The notes: a model not told the origin generated them from the letters alone. Numbered from the stretch's first letter, positions 17,230 to 24,907 are shown. The stretch: DNA of 49,699 bases from Betaproteobacteria bacterium (GCA_947467315.1 CANIID010000003.1:1-49699), one strand, 5' to 3'. Numbers and translations are program-made.

Positions 17230-17931
17230 ATGCAATATTCCGTAATCAACACCGGTGACAGCAACGCCTTTGAAGACGATCACGCCTTGCTGAGCAATGC
17301 ATCACGCAGCGGCGAAGTGGTGGTGATACTCGGCACAGAGGCGGGAAAATCACTCAGTGAACTGCGCGATGCGGCGAAGAAAACCGCCGTGCTGATCGAG
17401 TTGGACGGCGAATGCCTGGGGGTGCATACCGGCGAATCGCGCGGTGAAGAAGGCGGCAACGTGTTGGGTTTTTCGCGTTTTCGTTTAGGCGCGGCGGAGC
17501 CGACGAATCTGGTGGAACTGGTGCGCCAGCCGCGCACCACGGATGCAGCGATTGCCGCGGCGAAAGCCATTTTCGAGGGCGCTGGATTGCAGGTGGCGGT
17601 GTGCGGCGATTTCGCCGGCCGTATTATCGACCGGCTGGTGCGCCCGTATTACAACGCGGCGTTGACACGGCTGGATGAAGCATTGGCTTCGGCGGACGAT
17701 CTGGACACCACGTTGAAGCTGGGGCTGGGCTACCCCGAAGGGCCGATTGCATTGCTCGAACGCACGGGCCTTGAATACCACTGTCAGGTGACGCAGGATT
17801 TATTCGAGGCCTACGGCGAAGGGGCCTACGCGCCGGCGCGCCGCGCGCGGGTGGCCTACATGCGCGCGATGGCGCAACGGGAAACCGGGGCGGCGCAACT
17901 GTTTCCGATTCCGCCGAGTAATGGCGACTGA
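17230..17931 (+). CDS. Second half of split PaaH-type 3-hydroxyacyl-CoA dehydrogenase
   Basis: The 233-residue protein begins with a reduced Rossmann-like region lacking a dinucleotide-binding glycine motif (residues ~1-95). This matches the internal '3HCDH_RFF' domain of PaaH/PaaC. It continues with a second 3HCDH C-terminal domain ('CGDFAGRIIDRLVRPYYNAA', 'LGLGYPEGPIALLE'). It has none of the catalytic residues, so it probably pairs with the 16353 product as a structural or dimerising half. I took ATG 17230, just after the upstream stop; an in-frame start at 17218 would overlap it. The reading frame is intact, which suggests a stable gene fission rather than decay. Confidence 0.75.
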   Translation: MQYSVINTGDSNAFEDDHALLSNASRSGEVVVILGTEAGKSLSELRDAAKKTAVLIELDGECLGVHTGESRGEEGGNVLGFSRFRLGAAEPTNLVELVRQPRTTDAAIAAAKAIFEGAGLQVAVCGDFAGRIIDRLVRPYYNAALTRLDEALASADDLDTTLKLGLGYPEGPIALLERTGLEYHCQVTQDLFEAYGEGAYAPARRARVAYMRAMAQRETGAAQLFPIPPSNGD

Positions 17932-17941
17932 ATTTCCCATA

Positions 17942-18051
17942 CCCGTAGCGTGCGCTGTGCGCACGTCAACCGGGGCAGTGCGCTAGCTGCCGGAAGCCAT
18001 CCTTTGCAATTCGTCACGAGCTTTTGTCGTGCGCATGGCGCACGCTACGGG
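17942..18051. repeat. Intergenic inverted repeat
   Basis: CCCGTAGCGTGCGCTGTGCG and three more bases (17942-17964) pair with 18029-18051 with two mismatches. The sequence type ('GTAGCGTGCGC...') looks like a dispersed intergenic repeat. It lies between the split dehydrogenase and the racemase-like gene and may end or attenuate the upstream transcript, although no T-run follows. Confidence 0.75.
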
Positions 18052-18098
18052 TGGCGCTAACGCTTAAAATATCGCCTTTGGCGACAGACCGGTAAATC

Positions 18099-19235
18099 AT
18101 GCCTCACATCAATGCACAACAACCCCTCGCCGGCATCAAGGTTCTGGATTTCAGCACCCTGCTGCCCGGCCCGCTGGCGACGCTGATCCTCGCCGAAGCT
18201 GGCGCCGAAGTGATCAAGATTGAGCGCCCCGGACGCGGCGACGAAATGCGCTCCTACGAACCAAAGTTCGGCGTGGACAGCGTTAATTTCGCGATGCTGA
18301 ATCGCGGCAAAAAAAGTATCGCCATTGATTTGAAGGACGCGAAGGCACGCGAGTCGTTGCTGCCGCTGATTAAAGAAGCCGATGTGGTGTTGGAACAATT
18401 CCGCCCCGGCGTGATGGATCGCCTCGGTCTGGGCTACGACGCACTCAATGCGATCAACCCGCGCATCATTTATTGCGCGATCACCGGCTACGGGCAAACC
18501 GGCCCGCGCGCGGAAGTGGCGGCGCACGACATCAACTATGTGGCGGAATCCGGCATGTTGTCGCTGGCGGCAGGCGAAGACGGCGCGCCGATTGTGCCGC
18601 CCGCGCTAATTGCTGACATCGGCGGCGGCACGTATCCGGCGGTGATCAATATTTTGCTCGCCCTGCGCGCACGCGACAGCAGCGGCAAAGGCTGCAAGCT
18701 CGACATCGCTATGGGCGACAATCTGTTCACGTTTTTGTATTGGGCGATGGGCAACGGGCTGGCGGCGGGCGAGTGGCCCAAGCCCGGCGGCGAGCTGGTC
18801 ACTGGCGGCAGTCCGCGTTTTTTTGTTTACCGCACGCGCGACGATAAATTTATCGCTGCCGCGCCGCTGGAACAGAAATTCTGGGAGAATTTTTGCGACG
18901 CAATTGAACTCGACGCAAATTTTCGTGACGATGCCAAAGATGCCACCGCAACCAAGCGCGCTGTCGCAAAACGCCTGCGCGAAAAAACCGCCGCGCAGTG
19001 GCAGGTGATTTTCGCAGGCAAAGATTTGTGTTGCTGCGTGGTGGCGAGCATGCAAGAGGCGCTTAACGATGCGCACTTCAAAGCGCGCGGCGTGTTCAGC
19101 CGCAAAGTCACCGTGGATGGCAAATCGGTCATCGCGCTGCCGGTGCCGGTGGCCGATGTGTTTCGCAATACGCAAACCGAGGCAGGGTATCCGGCCCTCG
19201 GCAGCGACAACAAAATTATAAATAAAAACAATTAG
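18099..19235 (+). CDS. Alpha-methylacyl-CoA racemase-like protein (CaiB/BaiF superfamily)
   Basis: The 378-residue protein shares the CaiB fold ('GIKVLDFSTLLPGPLATLI', 'AEAGAEVIKIERPG') but has the racemase signature. 'AAHDINYVAESG' provides H143 and 'IADIGGGTYP' provides D173, matching the two-base His/Asp arrangement of alpha-methylacyl-CoA racemase. The acceptor-Asp context of oxalate-type CoA-transferases is absent. It would epimerise the alpha-methyl centre of a branched acyl-CoA so that a stereospecific acyl-CoA dehydrogenase can act on it. This hints that the block's substrate has a methyl branch or chiral alpha carbon. A CoA-transferase activity cannot be excluded from sequence alone. 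Confidence 0.7.
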   Translation: MPHINAQQPLAGIKVLDFSTLLPGPLATLILAEAGAEVIKIERPGRGDEMRSYEPKFGVDSVNFAMLNRGKKSIAIDLKDAKARESLLPLIKEADVVLEQFRPGVMDRLGLGYDALNAINPRIIYCAITGYGQTGPRAEVAAHDINYVAESGMLSLAAGEDGAPIVPPALIADIGGGTYPAVINILLALRARDSSGKGCKLDIAMGDNLFTFLYWAMGNGLAAGEWPKPGGELVTGGSPRFFVYRTRDDKFIAAAPLEQKFWENFCDAIELDANFRDDAKDATATKRAVAKRLREKTAAQWQVIFAGKDLCCCVVASMQEALNDAHFKARGVFSRKVTVDGKSVIALPVPVADVFRNTQTEAGYPALGSDNKIINKNN

Positions 19236-19247
19236 TTAAACATATTC

Positions 19248-20240
19248 ATGAAAGCACTCATCGTTACCGAACACGGCCCGCTGGAAAAACTTTCGCTGGG
19301 CGAATTCCCCGATCCCAAGCCCGGCAAGGGCGAAGTACTTGTGGATGTGCATGCGGCCAGTGTCAATTTTCCCGACCTGTTGGTGATCGGCGGCACCTAT
19401 CAAAATCTGCCGCCGCGCCCGTTTGTGCCGGGTAAGGACTTGGCGGGCGTGGTGGCTGCGGTGGGCGAGGGTGTTACGCGCGTGAAGCCGGGGGATCGCG
19501 TGCTGGCGCAGATTGAGCATGGCGCGTTCGCCGAACGCGCGGTGGTGCGCGAGGTGTTGTGTTTCGTCATGCCGACGAAGATGCGCTTTGAGGACGGTGC
19601 GGCGATGGGTCTGGTGTACCTCACCGCGCATAACGCGATGGTTGAGCGTGCGCAATTAAGGGCCGGTGAAACCGTGCTGGTCACCGGTGCGGCGGGCGGC
19701 GTGGGGCTCGCCTGCGTGCAATTGGCCAAGGCGCTGGGCGCGGTGGTGGTGGCGGCGGTGAGCTCCGATGAAAAAGCAGAAGTCGCGCGCGCAAGCGGCG
19801 CTGATCATATTGTTAGAACCGACATGCCCGACTTGCGCGAGTCATTCCGCAAACAGGTGTTCGACGCGGCGGGAAAGCGCGGCATCGACCTGGTGCTGGA
19901 AAACGTCGGCGGCGATGTATTCGACGCCAGCCTCAGAGTGATGGCGTGGTGCGGGCGACTGGTGATTATCGGCTTCGCGGGCGGGCGTATCCCCGAAGTG
20001 AAAGCGGGCTACCTGCTGGTAAAAAACATTTCGCTGATCGGTCTGCAAAGCAGCGATTACCGCGAGCGCGCACCCGAAGTGGTGCGCACGGCGTATGAAC
20101 AGTTGTTTGCCCTGTATGAGCAGGGCAAAATCAAACCGCACGTGATGGCAGCTTACCCGATGAAGGATTATCTGACGGCGCTGCACGCGGTGAAGGATCG
20201 CAAGGTGCTGGGTAAAGTGGTTATCAGTATGCGCGTTTGA
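19248..20240 (+). CDS. NADPH:quinone oxidoreductase family protein (MDR)
   Basis: The 330-residue zinc-free medium-chain dehydrogenase/reductase has 'AASVNFPDLLVIGGTYQ' in the GroES-like domain and 'VTGAAGGVGLACVQLAKALG' in the Rossmann domain. The closing 'GKVVIS' is typical. It starts 12 bp after the racemase-like gene, so the two are probably one transcript. The AT-rich upstream stretch (TTAGTTAAACATATTC) has no obvious ribosome-binding site. It differs clearly from the 8137 enzyme and belongs to the subgroup often found beside acyl-CoA metabolism genes. Reduction of an enone or enoyl intermediate is possible. Substrate unknown. Confidence 0.8.
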   Translation: MKALIVTEHGPLEKLSLGEFPDPKPGKGEVLVDVHAASVNFPDLLVIGGTYQNLPPRPFVPGKDLAGVVAAVGEGVTRVKPGDRVLAQIEHGAFAERAVVREVLCFVMPTKMRFEDGAAMGLVYLTAHNAMVERAQLRAGETVLVTGAAGGVGLACVQLAKALGAVVVAAVSSDEKAEVARASGADHIVRTDMPDLRESFRKQVFDAAGKRGIDLVLENVGGDVFDASLRVMAWCGRLVIIGFAGGRIPEVKAGYLLVKNISLIGLQSSDYRERAPEVVRTAYEQLFALYEQGKIKPHVMAAYPMKDYLTALHAVKDRKVLGKVVISMRV

Positions 20241-20312
20241 CACGATTTCAGGTGCAGCATATAACTCTGTTTTGTAATTCAACTCGACTAACTGAACCCA
20301 ACGGAGACAATC

Positions 20313-21077
20313 ATGTACGGATGGCGCGGACGCATAGGCTTGCTGGTTCCCTCGATCAACACCACCATGGAAACCGAGTTCTGGAAAATCGCCCCGCCCG
20401 GCGTGTCGGTGCATACCGCGCGCATCGCCGGCGGACGCCACGGCACGCCGGAAACCCTGCGCGGCATGGAAGATGCCAGCAAAGCAGCGGCGCGCGACGT
20501 GGGCATGGTTGAGCCCGATGTGGTGGTCTACGGCTGCACCAGCGGCAGCTTTTTTGAAGGCCCGACGTGGAACAAAAAAATCTGCGAACAACTCACCGCG
20601 ATCACCAAGGCGCCGACGGTCACTACCGCCGGCGGCATGGCGGCCTGTTTGCAGGCGGGCGGCTTCAAAAAAGTGGATATCGTCACGCCTTATGTTGAAC
20701 TGACCAACGAGCGCCTGAAACACTTTTTGAAAGCGCACGGCATCAACGTGGTGAAACTCGGCACCTTCGACATGCTCGACATGTTCGATCATGCCAAAAT
20801 CACGCCGGATGAAATCTACCGCAAGGTGAAGGAACTCACCTCGCCCAAATCCGAAGCCGTGTTCGTCGCCTGTACGCAATTGCGCGCGCTCGAAGTGCTG
20901 GATCAGTTGGAGCGCGATCTGGGCAAGCCGGTGTATTCGGCGGTGCAGGCGTCGGCGTGGCAGGCGTATGACGTGATGGGCGTTGATCCGCAGATACTGA
21001 ATTGCGGCAGCTTGTTGCGCAAGTTGTCCGAGCCGGGGGCTTCGAAGAAGACGGTGAAGAAGCTGCGGTCGGCGTAG
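20313..21077 (+). CDS. Maleate isomerase / Asp-Glu racemase superfamily enzyme
   Basis: The 254-residue protein opens 'YGWRGRIGLLVPSINTTME', the canonical start of maleate cis-trans isomerases and arylmalonate decarboxylases. Two candidate catalytic cysteines are present: C75 in 'VVYGCTSGSF' and C187 in 'FVACTQLRALEVLD'. Arylmalonate decarboxylase keeps only the second, so an isomerase or racemase with a two-cysteine mechanism is favoured. The start is supported by GGAG about seven bases upstream. It leads a same-strand group with two alpha/beta-barrel-like proteins and a Bug protein ending at the 23356 terminator. The group may import and process a dicarboxylate. Confidence 0.8.
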   Translation: MYGWRGRIGLLVPSINTTMETEFWKIAPPGVSVHTARIAGGRHGTPETLRGMEDASKAAARDVGMVEPDVVVYGCTSGSFFEGPTWNKKICEQLTAITKAPTVTTAGGMAACLQAGGFKKVDIVTPYVELTNERLKHFLKAHGINVVKLGTFDMLDMFDHAKITPDEIYRKVKELTSPKSEAVFVACTQLRALEVLDQLERDLGKPVYSAVQASAWQAYDVMGVDPQILNCGSLLRKLSEPGASKKTVKKLRSA

Positions 21078-21084
21078 CAATATT

Positions 21085-21192
21085 GCTCCTTCCCCCTTGA
21101 AGGGGGAAGGTTGGGATGGGGGTGAAAACGTTGCGTGCATTGAGGCAGCGTTCCCCCACCCTGACCCTCCCCCGCAAGCGGGGGAGGGAATT
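21085..21192. repeat. C-rich double-hairpin repeat, copy 1
   Basis: A near-perfect palindrome at 21088-21110 (CCTTCCCCCTTGAAGGGGGA...) and a second hairpin at 21165-21188, with 11-bp perfect arms around AA, are separated by a ~50-bp spacer. The second hairpin ends in GGGGAGGG, which can serve as the ribosome-binding site for the gene at 21201. A related copy lies at 29271-29363. Confidence 0.8.
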
Positions 21193-21200
21193 TTCCCGCC

Positions 21201-21722
21201 ATGATCTTCAACAGCCAAAGCGGCATCACTGACCACACACGCGAAGCCGACTGGTCGCAGTGGTACTTCGAGCACCTGCGCATCATGGCGACGGTGCCCG
21301 GTGTATTTTCCGCGCAGCGCTTCACCACCACGCATCCTGGTCACTCGCCGTCGCTGGCGATGTACGGCGTGGCGTCGGCCGATGTCTTCAAGGGCGAGTA
21401 TTACCAAAGTGTGCGCGGCATGGGCGAGTGGCTGCCGCTGATCGACAGGCAGTGGTACCGGCGCAATCTGTTCGACGGGCTCGACACGGCGCCGGTAGTG
21501 CTTGAGGATCAAGTGCTGCTGGTGGCGGATCGCGATGCGCCGGATGTGGCGTTGCCCTTGCCTTTCACGTGGCTCAAGGTGGCGGGCATCGACCGTTCGA
21601 CGCAGTATCGTGGCGTGGCGGTGGTGAACAAAAACGCTGTGCCGCCGTTGCTAAACGATGTGGCGCTCTACACGCCCGCCTCGAAACGGTATGTGAATTT
21701 GAAGGAGGAGATCAATCAATGA
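21201..21722 (+). CDS. Conserved hypothetical protein, possible dimeric alpha/beta barrel
   Basis: The 173-residue protein has no signal peptide. It has a 'DWSQWYFEHLRIMATVPGV' segment near residues 16-34, resembling the 'W..WY..EH...M..VPG' pattern seen in EthD/dimeric alpha/beta-barrel proteins, and several aromatic residues in the second half. Its last codons overlap the next start by 4 bp (ATGA), so it is translationally coupled to the Bug protein. The likely ribosome-binding site is GGGGAGGG (21181-21188) in the repeat element, 12 bases upstream. It shares its general pattern with the 22694 product in the same operon. Enzyme or binding function unknown. Confidence 0.65.
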   Translation: MIFNSQSGITDHTREADWSQWYFEHLRIMATVPGVFSAQRFTTTHPGHSPSLAMYGVASADVFKGEYYQSVRGMGEWLPLIDRQWYRRNLFDGLDTAPVVLEDQVLLVADRDAPDVALPLPFTWLKVAGIDRSTQYRGVAVVNKNAVPPLLNDVALYTPASKRYVNLKEEINQ

Positions 21723-22684
21723 AAAAAATAATTTCTTGTTGCATCGCGGCGGCGCTGACGCTGAGCGCAGGTATGGTGTATGCGCAACAGTGGCCCGCAA
21801 AAACGGTCCGCTGGATCGTGCCGTGGCCGCCCGGCGGTGGGGCGGATGTGCTGGCGCGCATCCTGCAACCCTCGTTGAGTGACGCGCTGGGGCAAACCGT
21901 GGTGGTGGATAACCGCGGCGGCGCCGCCGGCAACATCGGCGCGGAGATCGCGGCCAAGTCGCCGCCCGACGGATACACCATCGTGTTCGCGTACTCGGGC
22001 ACGCACTCGATCAACCCGCACATCTATCGCAAGATGCCGTTCAAGGAGAGCGACTTCGCGCCGTTGATCTGGACGGCCTCGGTGCCGCAGGTGGTGGTGG
22101 TGCATCCGTCGCTGCCGATCAAGACGCCAAAAGATATCGTCGCGCTGGCGAAATCGAAACCGGATCAATTCACCTTTGGCTCCAGCGGCAACGGCGCGAT
22201 CAATCACCTGGCGGGTGCGTTGTTTGCCTCCGTAACTGGCGCGCCGCTGACGCATGTGCCGTACAAAGGCGGCGGGCCGGCGGCGATTGCGCTGATGGGC
22301 GGCGAGATTGCGATGATCTTCGGTGAGCCGGCCACAATTATTCAACACGTGAAGTCGGGCAAGATGAAAGCCATCGCCGTGACCAGCGCCAAGCGTGCGC
22401 TGGCGATGCCCGATTTGCCGACCATGCAGGAGAGCGGCATCGCCGGCTACGACGTGACCTCCTGGAACGGCCAGCTCGCGCCCGCCGCCACGCCGCCGGA
22501 AATTGTGCGACGAATCAATACCGAATTCAACCGCATCATCAGCACGCCGGAAATGAAAAAGCGCATGATCGAAAACGGCTATGAGCCGATGGGCGGCGCG
22601 CCCGAAAAGTTCGGCGAGCACATCCGCGCGGAAATCGCGAAGTGGGCGCCGGTGGTGAAATCCGCAAACATTCGAGTCGATTAG
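21719..22684 (+). CDS. Bug/TctC-family periplasmic solute-binding protein
   Basis: The 321-residue protein has a signal peptide (MKKIISCCIAAALTLSAGMV, cleavage near AQQ). The family landmarks follow: 'VRWIVPWPPGGGADVLARI', 'VVDNRGGAAGNIGAEIAAKS', 'PPDGYTI' and 'PYKGGGPAAIALMGG'. These proteins bind carboxylates or other small organic acids in the periplasm. Most, like this one, have no TctA/TctB membrane genes beside them. The ATG at 21719 overlaps the upstream stop; the frame is open further upstream but the signal peptide fixes this start. Being coupled to a maleate-isomerase-like gene suggests a dicarboxylate ligand (inferred). Confidence 0.9.
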   Translation: MKKIISCCIAAALTLSAGMVYAQQWPAKTVRWIVPWPPGGGADVLARILQPSLSDALGQTVVVDNRGGAAGNIGAEIAAKSPPDGYTIVFAYSGTHSINPHIYRKMPFKESDFAPLIWTASVPQVVVVHPSLPIKTPKDIVALAKSKPDQFTFGSSGNGAINHLAGALFASVTGAPLTHVPYKGGGPAAIALMGGEIAMIFGEPATIIQHVKSGKMKAIAVTSAKRALAMPDLPTMQESGIAGYDVTSWNGQLAPAATPPEIVRRINTEFNRIISTPEMKKRMIENGYEPMGGAPEKFGEHIRAEIAKWAPVVKSANIRVD

Positions 22685-22693
22685 GAGAACAGC

Positions 22694-23335
22694 ATGGCAA
22701 ACGTACCAAAGGGATTACTGGTAGCCGGTTTCAACTACAGCATGGTGGATGCGGGCGAATTCAATGATTGGTATGACACCGAGCATCTGCCCGAACGGCA
22801 GCGCTGCAAGGGCTTCATTAACTGCGTGCGCTGGGTGGGCGTGGACGATCCCAAGGTGGCCATCGCCACTTACGATCTGGAATCACATGCGGTGCTGCAC
22901 AGCCCGCCGTATCAAGCGATCGGGCGCGAGAACCTATCGCCGTGGAGCAAACGCATGACCGCCAAGGCGCAACGCCTGCTGCGCGTCGAGGGCGAGCAAC
23001 TGGTGCCGGGTGACGAAGTGGCGCGCAACACCACGCCGAATCTGATGATCTTTGCGTGCAACGTCAAACCCGACGCCTTGGAGGAAGCGAAGCGCTGGTA
23101 TCGCGAAGAGCACATTCCGCGTTTGAGCAAAGTGCCGGGCTGTGTTTCCGCGCGGCATTTTATTTCGCATGCGGGCACGCACAATTGCATCGGCGTTTAT
23201 GAAATCGAAACGCCGGAAACCTGCGCGTCAGCGGCGTGGAAAGAAGCCGCCTTTACCCCGTGGACCAAACAAATGCATCCGCATCTGGGTGACGTTCTGC
23301 GCGTGGTGCTGAAACGCTATCAGCGCGCGGCGTAA
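22694..23335 (+). CDS. Conserved protein with two alpha/beta-barrel (EthD-like) halves
   Basis: The 213 residues look like a tandem duplication. The first half has 'FNDWYDTEHLPERQRCKGF' (residues ~23-41) and the second has 'AKRWYREEHIPRLSKVPGC' (~134-152). Each is the W-Y-x-x-E-H signature of dimeric ferredoxin-like barrels such as EthD and DUF4286-type proteins. The start is supported by AGGAG at 22684-22688, five bases before the ATG. It is the last gene before the terminator at 23356. Members of this fold bind hydrophobic or cyclic ligands, and some are isomerases or lactone-handling enzymes. No activity can be assigned here. Confidence 0.7.
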   Translation: MANVPKGLLVAGFNYSMVDAGEFNDWYDTEHLPERQRCKGFINCVRWVGVDDPKVAIATYDLESHAVLHSPPYQAIGRENLSPWSKRMTAKAQRLLRVEGEQLVPGDEVARNTTPNLMIFACNVKPDALEEAKRWYREEHIPRLSKVPGCVSARHFISHAGTHNCIGVYEIETPETCASAAWKEAAFTPWTKQMHPHLGDVLRVVLKRYQRAA

Positions 23336-23355
23336 GCTGTTCCCGCTTCGGTCAT

Positions 23356-23394
23356 AAAAAACGCGGATAGCCTGCCGGCTGTCCGCGTTTTTTT
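23356..23394 (+). terminator. Rho-independent terminator
   Basis: ACGCGGATAGCC and GGCTGTCCGCGT form a strong stem with a short TGCC loop, one internal A/T-type mismatch, a run of A on the left and seven T on the right. It stands 20 bp after the operon's last stop. Because of the flanking A and T runs it can also work for the convergent SDR transcript. Confidence 0.9.
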
Positions 23395-23410
23395 GTGCGA
23401 CGATTTTATA

Positions 23411-23439
23411 TAACTATATGTTTTTAAAGGATTATTTTG
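23411..23439. repeat. AT-rich gene-edge motif, copy B
   Basis: TAACTATATGTTTTTAAAGG followed by ATTATTTTG overlaps the last codons of the SDR gene on the other strand. The first 15 bases recur, inverted, inside hyuA (35306-35320). It is similar to the motifs at 14953 and 42796. Confidence 0.5.
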
Positions 23440-24205
23440 TTTGCGACGAGCCGCCGTCGATGGTAATCACGCAGCCTGTGGTGTAGCCCGACGCGGGCGA
23501 ACACAGAAACGCCACCATGTTGGCGATTTCGTCCACTGTGCCGAGCCGCTCAAACGGATGATCGGTTACCAGCTCGCGCCAACGATCCGCGCTGCCGAGT
23601 TCTTTTTCCGCGCGCGCGCGCCAGCGCACCACCTGGCGATCGGTTTCAATCGCGCCGGGGTTGATGCCTATCACGCGAATGCCGTCTTGGTGACTGTCCG
23701 CGCCGAGCGCGCGCGACAATGCCATCAAGCTCGCATTGCCCATGCTGCCCGCGATGTAGCCCGATGAATGGCGCTCGCCCGCCGCGCCGATCACGTTAAC
23801 GATCACGCCGCTTTTCTTTTTCGCCATGCGCGCGTAGTACTCGCGCGTGAGATTGATAAAGCCCCACACTTTCAGATCCCACGCCTTGCGCCAGATTTTT
23901 TCGTCGAGGCTCACCACCGTGCCCTGCGGAATCGCGCCGGCGTTGTTCACCAGGAAATCGATGTCGCCGACTTCTTGAGCCAGTTTTTCGGCAGCGCCTT
24001 CCGCGCCCAGATCGCAGGGGTGGCAGGTGACGTTGACCTTGTAGGCGTCGGTAATCTTTTTCTTCGCGGCGTCGAGGTCAGCCGCGGTGCGCGACGTAAT
24101 GTGAATATTGCAGCCTTCGGACGCGAGCACGCGCGCCGCGCCAAAGCCGATGCCGCGCGAGCCGCCGGTGATCAGCGCGGTTTTGCCTTTGAGATTCAGT
24201 TCCAT
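23432..24205 (-). CDS. Short-chain dehydrogenase/reductase family protein with atypical active site
   Basis: This 257-residue SDR fold has an intact cofactor motif 'ITGGSRGIGFGA' (residues 12-23) and 'VNNAG' (86-90). At the catalytic position it reads 'SSGYIAGSMGNASL': Tyr150 is present but the Lys four residues later is Ser154. The usual Ser of 'NISS' is replaced by 'NVIG', and the Asn of helix 4 seems to be Lys112. Only one of the four classical catalytic residues therefore remains. The C-terminus ('TGCVITIDGGSS') is normal. The start has AGGA a few bases upstream. It is transcribed opposite to the preceding operon and shares its terminator region. Probably a real but divergent oxidoreductase or a non-catalytic relative. 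Confidence 0.8.
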   Translation of the reverse strand: MELNLKGKTALITGGSRGIGFGAARVLASEGCNIHITSRTAADLDAAKKKITDAYKVNVTCHPCDLGAEGAAEKLAQEVGDIDFLVNNAGAIPQGTVVSLDEKIWRKAWDLKVWGFINLTREYYARMAKKKSGVIVNVIGAAGERHSSGYIAGSMGNASLMALSRALGADSHQDGIRVIGINPGAIETDRQVVRWRARAEKELGSADRWRELVTDHPFERLGTVDEIANMVAFLCSPASGYTTGCVITIDGGSSQTK

Positions 24206-24467
24206 GAGAGTTCCTGTGGTCGTTGAGGGAAAGGGTGGGGGTAGAGCAAGCAGAAGTCCGGAGCAGCGGCCCGGAACAGCGACGGTGGCAATCCTACCAT
24301 TTTCATTCGGCCATCGCCGATCAGGCGAAGCGGCGGCGCGGGCAGCGCGGTCAACCGCCCATGCGGTTGATGCGTTTTTGCCTCACGACCCGGCGATCCG
24401 GGCTGACAAACCCCACCCCTATTACTCACCCCTAACCCCATTGCGATACTCACCCAGGAGCATGAAA

Positions 24468-24830
24468 ATGAACAAATTGCTGTCCACGCTGATCGCTGCG
24501 ATTTTTGCAGCAACGACATTCACCGCCGCCGCTCAAGCCCCGCAACCCATAGCCCCGGCGCAACCCGCGACCCCCGCGGTGCCGGCCAAGGGTGACGCCG
24601 CCAAAGCGACCCCTGCCACGCCCGGGACACCTGCTACAGCGAGCGCGAAAGACGATACGCCGAAGGGTGACAAGGCCAAGAAAGGCAAGGCCAAATCCAA
24701 AGCCAAAAAAGGCGACGGCAAGAAATCCGACGGCAAGAAGGGCGGCAAAAAAGGCGGTAAAAAGGGCGGCGACAAAGCCGACGCCGCGCCGGCACCCGCA
24801 CCGGCACCCGCGCCGGCGCCAGCCAAGTAA
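24468..24830 (+). CDS. Small exported lysine-rich low-complexity protein
   Basis: I chose ATG 24468 because AGGAG (24456-24460) is seven bases before it; the ATG at 24462 is only one base after. The 120-residue product has a signal peptide (NKLLSTLIAAIFAATTFTAA, cleavage near AQA). An Ala/Pro/Thr linker follows, then a strongly basic tract of Lys/Gly/Ala at residues ~65-105 ('KKGKAKSKAKKGDGKKSDG'). The protein ends in a (Pro-Ala)n tail. No enzymatic fold is expected. A polycation in the periplasm or at the surface could bind anionic polymers such as LPS, DNA or polyphosphate, but this is inference. A terminator follows at 24878. Confidence 0.6.
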   Translation: MNKLLSTLIAAIFAATTFTAAAQAPQPIAPAQPATPAVPAKGDAAKATPATPGTPATASAKDDTPKGDKAKKGKAKSKAKKGDGKKSDGKKGGKKGGKKGGDKADAAPAPAPAPAPAPAK

Positions 24831-24877
24831 GTATCTGTAAAAAAACGCACGGGCGCACGCTGCGCCTTGGGCAAGTG

Positions 24878-24907
24878 AAGCGGGGGCAAGTCCCCCGCTT
24901 TTCTTTT
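24878..24907 (+). terminator. Rho-independent terminator
   Basis: AGCGGGGG-CAAGT-CCCCCGCT forms a perfect stem followed by TTTCTTTT. It lies 48 bp after the lysine-rich protein's stop and separates it from the Bug gene downstream. Confidence 0.85.

Noticed and set aside
19842..21512. Very long open frame on the minus strand, antisense to the second quinone reductase, isomerase and 21201 genes
   Set aside because: It is antisense to three well-supported genes and its product is His/Arg/Ala-rich without any domain. Long antisense frames are expected in GC-rich codon-biased DNA.
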